A stretch of 64,000 nt of DNA, from the NCBI GenBank assembly GCA_964617665.1, contig CAZUAH010000002.1, forward strand, positions 1-64,000, given 5' to 3'. The translations under genes and the position numbers were made by a program. Source of the DNA: JADHUC01 sp964617665. Its GTDB lineage: Bacteria > Planctomycetota > Planctomycetia > Pirellulales > Pirellulaceae. The notes under the pieces are model-generated. The model was given only the letters and a program-made list of their open reading frames with translations, searched no databases and had not been told where the DNA came from. This document shows, piece after piece, positions 61,101 to 64,000 of the stretch. Position 1 is the first letter of the stretch. Each line of letters begins with the position of its first letter.

Positions 61101-64000
61101 ATTCCAATGCCCATGTCGTCCAGCGCCTTTTCATCCAGCAACACGACATCGTTCAAGAGCCCGGACAGATCGTCGGCCACTTCCTCCAGCGGCGCTTCCA
61201 TGTACTCGAAGGTCATCGTTCGCTTCAGCTTCGCTCCGATGCGTTTGCGGGCGGTCTCCAGGCGGTCCATGTAGGGATCGTTCAACGATGCCAGCGGCGC
61301 GACGCGGTCCGTATACAGCAGATCCGCCACCGGATAGACCTCGGTGGTCAGCCGTTGCTCCGCACCTTCCGTCGTGGTAATTAACATACGGTGCGGCTCT
61401 TCGATCAACACTAACCCCATCGGCCGCAATAGATGACGCGTGCAACTCCGCAGTGACAGGCGGGCCCCGCGGCGTCGTTCCAGTTCGACCTTGGACGCAG
61501 CCGGGCGAACGGCCTTGGCGACTGGTGGAAACTCGGCAAACGGATCGCCGCCGCCAAAGGGATTCTTCGGAGAGTCCAATGCTCCCGAGCCAAAGGGATC
61601 CATCGACTCCACACTGCGAGTCTTCCGTCCTATCGGGACGTCCACACCAATTCCCCAGTCATCCAGGGCCCGTCTGTCCAGCGAAACATTCGCTCCGGTC
61701 AAGTCCGCCAGCACAGATGCAAATGCTTCCAAAGTGCGGCCGTTACTCAACGAGCTTAGGCTGATTTCTTTCAGTAACGCCTCTGCGTGCGGATGACGTC
61801 GAAGAAACTCGGGGCTCGCACGAAAGGTCGAACCTTGCAGCGGAAGCACGCTTGGCCGGAGGTCCCACCGAGCTGTCAGCAAGTCGGGGTCCATCAGCCT
61901 ATGACGTGACCCCCGCGGCCCGTCCAACGCCTGCGACCGTTGGAGCTCGCGAATCTGTCGGTCCAACTGGGCGTATTCTTTCGACGCGACGGCCTGCTTG
62001 GAACTAGCCACGCCGCGTAACAGCCTGCTTGCCTTGGAGAGATCGTCTTCCGCCAGGGCCTCTTGCGCGTTCTCCAAGGCTTGCTGGAACCGTTCGTCGG
62101 ACGTGCGGGGCCCTCGGGAGGGCGTGACCGCAGCCAGCCAGTCCCGTGGCAGCGGCTCCGTATTCAGCGCATCGGCCGGCTTCCAGTAGCGGTGGCGGAC
62201 CAGGCGGTCGATGTTCCATCGCTCGTAGTCCGATTCGCTTTCCAGCACCAGAAACGCCGTGTACGGCGACAGCAGACTCCACTCCTGCGATAGGGCAATG
62301 ATCTGCTCGGGCAGGTCCTTTTCGGTCGGCTCCAGATTCCGCAGTTGTTCCAGACGCCGCTGCGCCCAAAGCCGGCCCACAAACACATCATCCGCCTTCT
62401 CTGCATTAGACAACGTCCAGTTCTTCGTCACTGCCTTCGACCCACGGCCGAGTTTGATCGCCAGCTTCACCTGCTGGCTCTGCGGCATCCGCCCGTACAC
62501 AAAAAGCGGCTCGCCGGGGATCCAAGCCGCCGGCCAGTACAGATCATCAGACTTTGCCCCTTCCACGGTGACTTGACGGACCATCTCCGGCGTTGGCAGT
62601 CCGGTCAACAGCCATTGAAACAGCGCTCGTTGCCCCCGCACATCGCCAGTCAGATCGAACCACAGCCCGCCGCTCGCCGCGGCCACCGACTTCAGATCCA
62701 CCGCGAGATGCTCGGCACGCTGCACGGCAACGCCAACCAAAGCGGCCCCGGTCTCCTCGAGCGAATCAGGCAAGAACCGTTGGGCTTGGCCGAACTCGTC
62801 GCTACCATCGCCCACGTAAATAACCAACCGTCGCCGGTTCGTTTGATTCTCGAACGCTTGTACCGCTTCGCGCAGGCAACTGTCCAGATCGGTCCCACCC
62901 AACGAAAACTCCTGATCCAACCGCCGGAGCGCCTGAACCAACTGATTCGTCTCGGGCCCGTGGGGCGTAAACCAACCCTCGTGCAAGGGACGCACGGCCA
63001 CGTCGGCACAGACCAAGCGCACACGGTCCTCTGGTCGCAGGCTCCGGACGATCCGGTGTACTGCGCGGCGTACCGGCTGCAGGTTCTTCATACTGGACGA
63101 AGTATCCACAACCAGCAACACATCGGCTGGCAACGTTTCTGCCTCAGACGGCACGGGCGGAATCTCCGCCAGGAAGTACATTTCCTTCTGCCGTGCCTTC
63201 TTGCCTCGCCTGTTACGCTGCTTCGATACCGGCTTGGCGACATAGCTACGGAGAGCGGCCGGGCGGTCCGTCCGTTTGGCGAAGCTTAGCACCAGGTCTG
63301 TTTCCGGCTGGTAGTTCCGCTTGTGGAACTCCAGCCCAATGGCACTGTCGTTTCGGTCTTGAATGATCAGGTTCGGGTGCGATGCGCTTGTGATGGACTC
63401 CTTTGGAATCGCGCCGAGAATAGTGCCCGAGATACGGAAATCCCAGACCGGCTCCAGATCGGACAACAGCGGCAAGCGGAATTGATACCTTCCAGCCAGC
63501 GACTCCAGCGGCAACGTGTAGTCCAAGAGTATCCGCTTTTCATCCCTGGCAAAGATCGGGAACACCCGCATCTTGAACAGATTGTCGCCGATCTGTTCCA
63601 GGATCGCGGGGTCCCGCTTGCGGTTGACGATCGTCTGGTAGATCTGCGACGCCCGCTTCCGTTCGATCAGCTCGCCCTCGATCAAGTCCGTCGGCGTGAC
63701 GTACATGGCGAAACGACTGACCGACGCTCCGTGAGGCAAGTTGAAGATGAATTGCCCCTCTTGCTGGCTGCTGAACGGGTTGTAGAACGACTGGTCGATT
63801 TGCACTAGCGCAACCGGCGGCTGAATCACCACATTCACATGATATCGGGCAACGTTCAAACGCACGGGCGAATTGCTCTGCGTATCCTGGATCATCAGTT
63901 GCCCCAGCCCCTGGGACCGCCGACACACGGTTTTCCAAGCCGCGATGCGATCACGATCCGCTTGGACCAGCGGTTGGGATGACAAGGTCTTCCGCTGGAC
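58169..64000 (-). CDS. Giant VIT-VWA protein with STN-like domains, Gly/Met-rich linker and helical tail (N-terminus off window)
   Basis: At least 1938 residues. The frame is open to the right edge, so the true start, and probably an export signal, lies outside; an in-window TTG at 63985 is the best local start. Domains: VIT at about 30-165 (DQSFYNPFSSQQEGQFIFNL, abbreviated); VWA at about 287-470 with the MIDAS motif DTSSS near 293; STN-like domains at about 720-850 and 960-1015 (VSLDRRALDDWGIGVDVPI; DEKALDDMGIGIDTPI). A Gly/Met-rich linker lies at about 1038-1095. Two tandem copies of an uncharacterised module with WDTVGGPGSIE lie at about 1143-1195 and 1228-1278. A TPR-like helical region occupies the last 400 residues. 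Related proteins are common in Planctomycetes; function unknown, perhaps an envelope adhesion or assembly scaffold. Confidence 0.87.
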   Translation of the reverse strand, partial: VQRKTLSSQPLVQADRDRIAAWKTVCRRSQGLGQLMIQDTQSNSPVRLNVARYHVNVVIQPPVALVQIDQSFYNPFSSQQEGQFIFNLPHGASVSRFAMYVTPTDLIEGELIERKRASQIYQTIVNRKRDPAILEQIGDNLFKMRVFPIFARDEKRILLDYTLPLESLAGRYQFRLPLLSDLEPVWDFRISGTILGAIPKESITSASHPNLIIQDRNDSAIGLEFHKRNYQPETDLVLSFAKRTDRPAALRSYVAKPVSKQRNRRGKKARQKEMYFLAEIPPVPSEAETLPADVLLVVDTSSSMKNLQPVRRAVHRIVRSLRPEDRVRLVCADVAVRPLHEGWFTPHGPETNQLVQALRRLDQEFSLGGTDLDSCLREAVQAFENQTNRRRLVIYVGDGSDEFGQAQRFLPDSLEETGAALVGVAVQRAEHLAVDLKSVAAASGGLWFDLTGDVRGQRALFQWLLTGLPTPEMVRQVTVEGAKSDDLYWPAAWIPGEPLFVYGRMPQSQQVKLAIKLGRGSKAVTKNWTLSNAEKADDVFVGRLWAQRRLEQLRNLEPTEKDLPEQIIALSQEWSLLSPYTAFLVLESESDYERWNIDRLVRHRYWKPADALNTEPLPRDWLAAVTPSRGPRTSDERFQQALENAQEALAEDDLSKASRLLRGVASSKQAVASKEYAQLDRQIRELQRSQALDGPRGSRHRLMDPDLLTARWDLRPSVLPLQGSTFRASPEFLRRHPHAEALLKEISLSSLSNGRTLEAFASVLADLTGANVSLDRRALDDWGIGVDVPIGRKTRSVESMDPFGSGALDSPKNPFGGGDPFAEFPPVAKAVRPAASKVELERRRGARLSLRSCTRHLLRPMGLVLIEEPHRMLITTTEGAEQRLTTEVYPVADLLYTDRVAPLASLNDPYMDRLETARKRIGAKLKRTMTFEYMEAPLEEVADDLSGLLNDVVLLDEKALDDMGIGIDTPITAKYRDVPVKEALQWILDELDLTFAVQDEALVITTPEEVEERLEVRLHSGRGILYEFPADTWPVAPPAWFGSPTMGFGMGGFGGAMGGMGGMGGGMGGMGMGSGGAARAGFGGGMGGMAGGAFGATSASAMGLSSGGDAGQVAVSGSQSPSGSETGLVADASTPESPEQQYFYDTDSIMDTVTSTIDPHGWDTVGGPGSIEFFPNTLDFVFAQTAEVHDKVEALFERLRSMPPQLGDKLGGRPATVDPLTTDSPGRPDFDTLIDLICSTVQPIEWDTVGGPGSIEAEIVRMALIVSQTADVHDEVSWLLTLFRRSRYEAVHGSRPWETATLGMAHRADGKSGGPDLYAPRLLSELPQPEPKELDLLRVRHDPAAGLWKWRRTGSDGTQNEFSIHRGGSRLECRWPHCILRTEGDAAAVGWTGLQLVEHSVSAEAFRRILDVRLPWLPHRTNREIARLFEVTAVAATNETSDRDKDLVWLRLRPNDVPPDAETYLRIGYTDRDGQVSAWEAYVGGNLIARILFADRNEGGPLSGFRSAVLVDEKIRELARWELVASDVNVAQVPEPTMGWDGYLHLDLRAQGATLDPPLAEALAAMREFDWSEAARRLRRLPEDRATHPLVRLLDAWIVENDPRLGSSERKLDQLSKVMQSSLPDVIRCVSQDAFPSLSDKQIYALLVLRPESERSADDCDRLAQVAAELDEREDALRHAERALDLGVSAARKTVLERMRVEMLLGLGREADAIAAAEAWASDDSTHTDDLAAMAEVLVRYAQRDPAERLFHAVLADEELPPAARYSLLLRWSVARQGIGRCEKLLEAAELQPTDSLQRRDCLRALRAELKTSAHATMAGQLASKTEDEDLAAELYLRQAELTGDAKLAADLAWKVYESGRLDDARLGWALRLWNRADEASRVIQACEQLLREGQYLPRVAREELVVAYRAAGRDKDADRAESREDSAAELSTQQPQPTGGFF

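Overview
The window (about 58-60% GC by eye) looks like a chromosomal segment of a planctomycete, probably a Pirellulales-type organism. This is inferred from family content. It has two HzsA-related PD40/c-type cytochrome proteins, Tat-signal Gfo/Idh/MocA oxidoreductases, a thioredoxin-SHD1 protein, VIT-VWA and secretin-N-like (STN-like) domain proteins, a zinc-ribbon/Ig-like membrane protein, DUF4838 and DUF4091 enzymes, and many secreted sugar-active proteins. I see no rRNA, tRNA, CRISPR array, phage genes or transposase. No database search was possible, so family names rest on motifs and recognised sequence patterns.

Layout. 1-4.7 kb: a GH62 arabinofuranosidase, then a divergent pair (unknown protein / XRE-TPR regulator) that abuts a truncated, frameshifted glycosidase-like pseudogene. 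4.7-16.3 kb: ceramidase-like hydrolase, HzsA-related protein, EF-hand protein, UroD-family protein, a large PQQ-propeller fusion, LexA, and a FAD oxidoreductase. 16.6-21.1 kb: a two-gene envelope module (GAF-GAF-HlyD, then PqqD-like/M50 protease/HlyD). 21.3-27.0 kb: a minus-strand group containing a probable selenoprotein. 27.5-33.7 kb: LamG/BNR protein, Gfo/Idh/MocA oxidoreductase and a second HzsA-related protein. 33.8-45.6 kb: minus-strand genes for a beta-helix protein, HEAT-repeat protein, TIM-barrel glycosidase-like protein, ceramidase-like hydrolase, sialate O-acetylesterase, oxidoreductase and aldo/keto reductase. 45.8-58.1 kb: six tightly spaced plus-strand genes for secreted glycan-active proteins. 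58.2-64 kb: a giant VIT-VWA protein running off the right edge.

How the genes work together (inference). Most products carry export signals and belong to families that bind, de-acetylate, cleave or oxidise polysaccharides. The 40-58 kb part, with a minus cluster and a plus cluster diverging from 45.6-45.8 kb, reads as a polysaccharide utilisation locus for an acidic or acetylated glycan, without the SusC/SusD pair of Bacteroidota.

Most striking observations. (1) At 25225-23996 (minus strand) an in-frame TGA sits exactly at the first cysteine of a thioredoxin CPPC motif. A signal peptide is in the same frame upstream, and a hairpin with bacterial-SECIS-like geometry follows the TGA. This is a candidate UxxC selenoprotein that ordinary gene calling would truncate. 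(2) A dispersed family of imperfect palindromes bounded by GTTTAACC/GGTTAAAC occurs five times. One copy is translated in frame inside the N-terminus of a secreted protein, and one supplies the end of a gene. (3) The GAF-HlyD / PqqD-M50-HlyD pair is a candidate uncharacterised export or maturation system.
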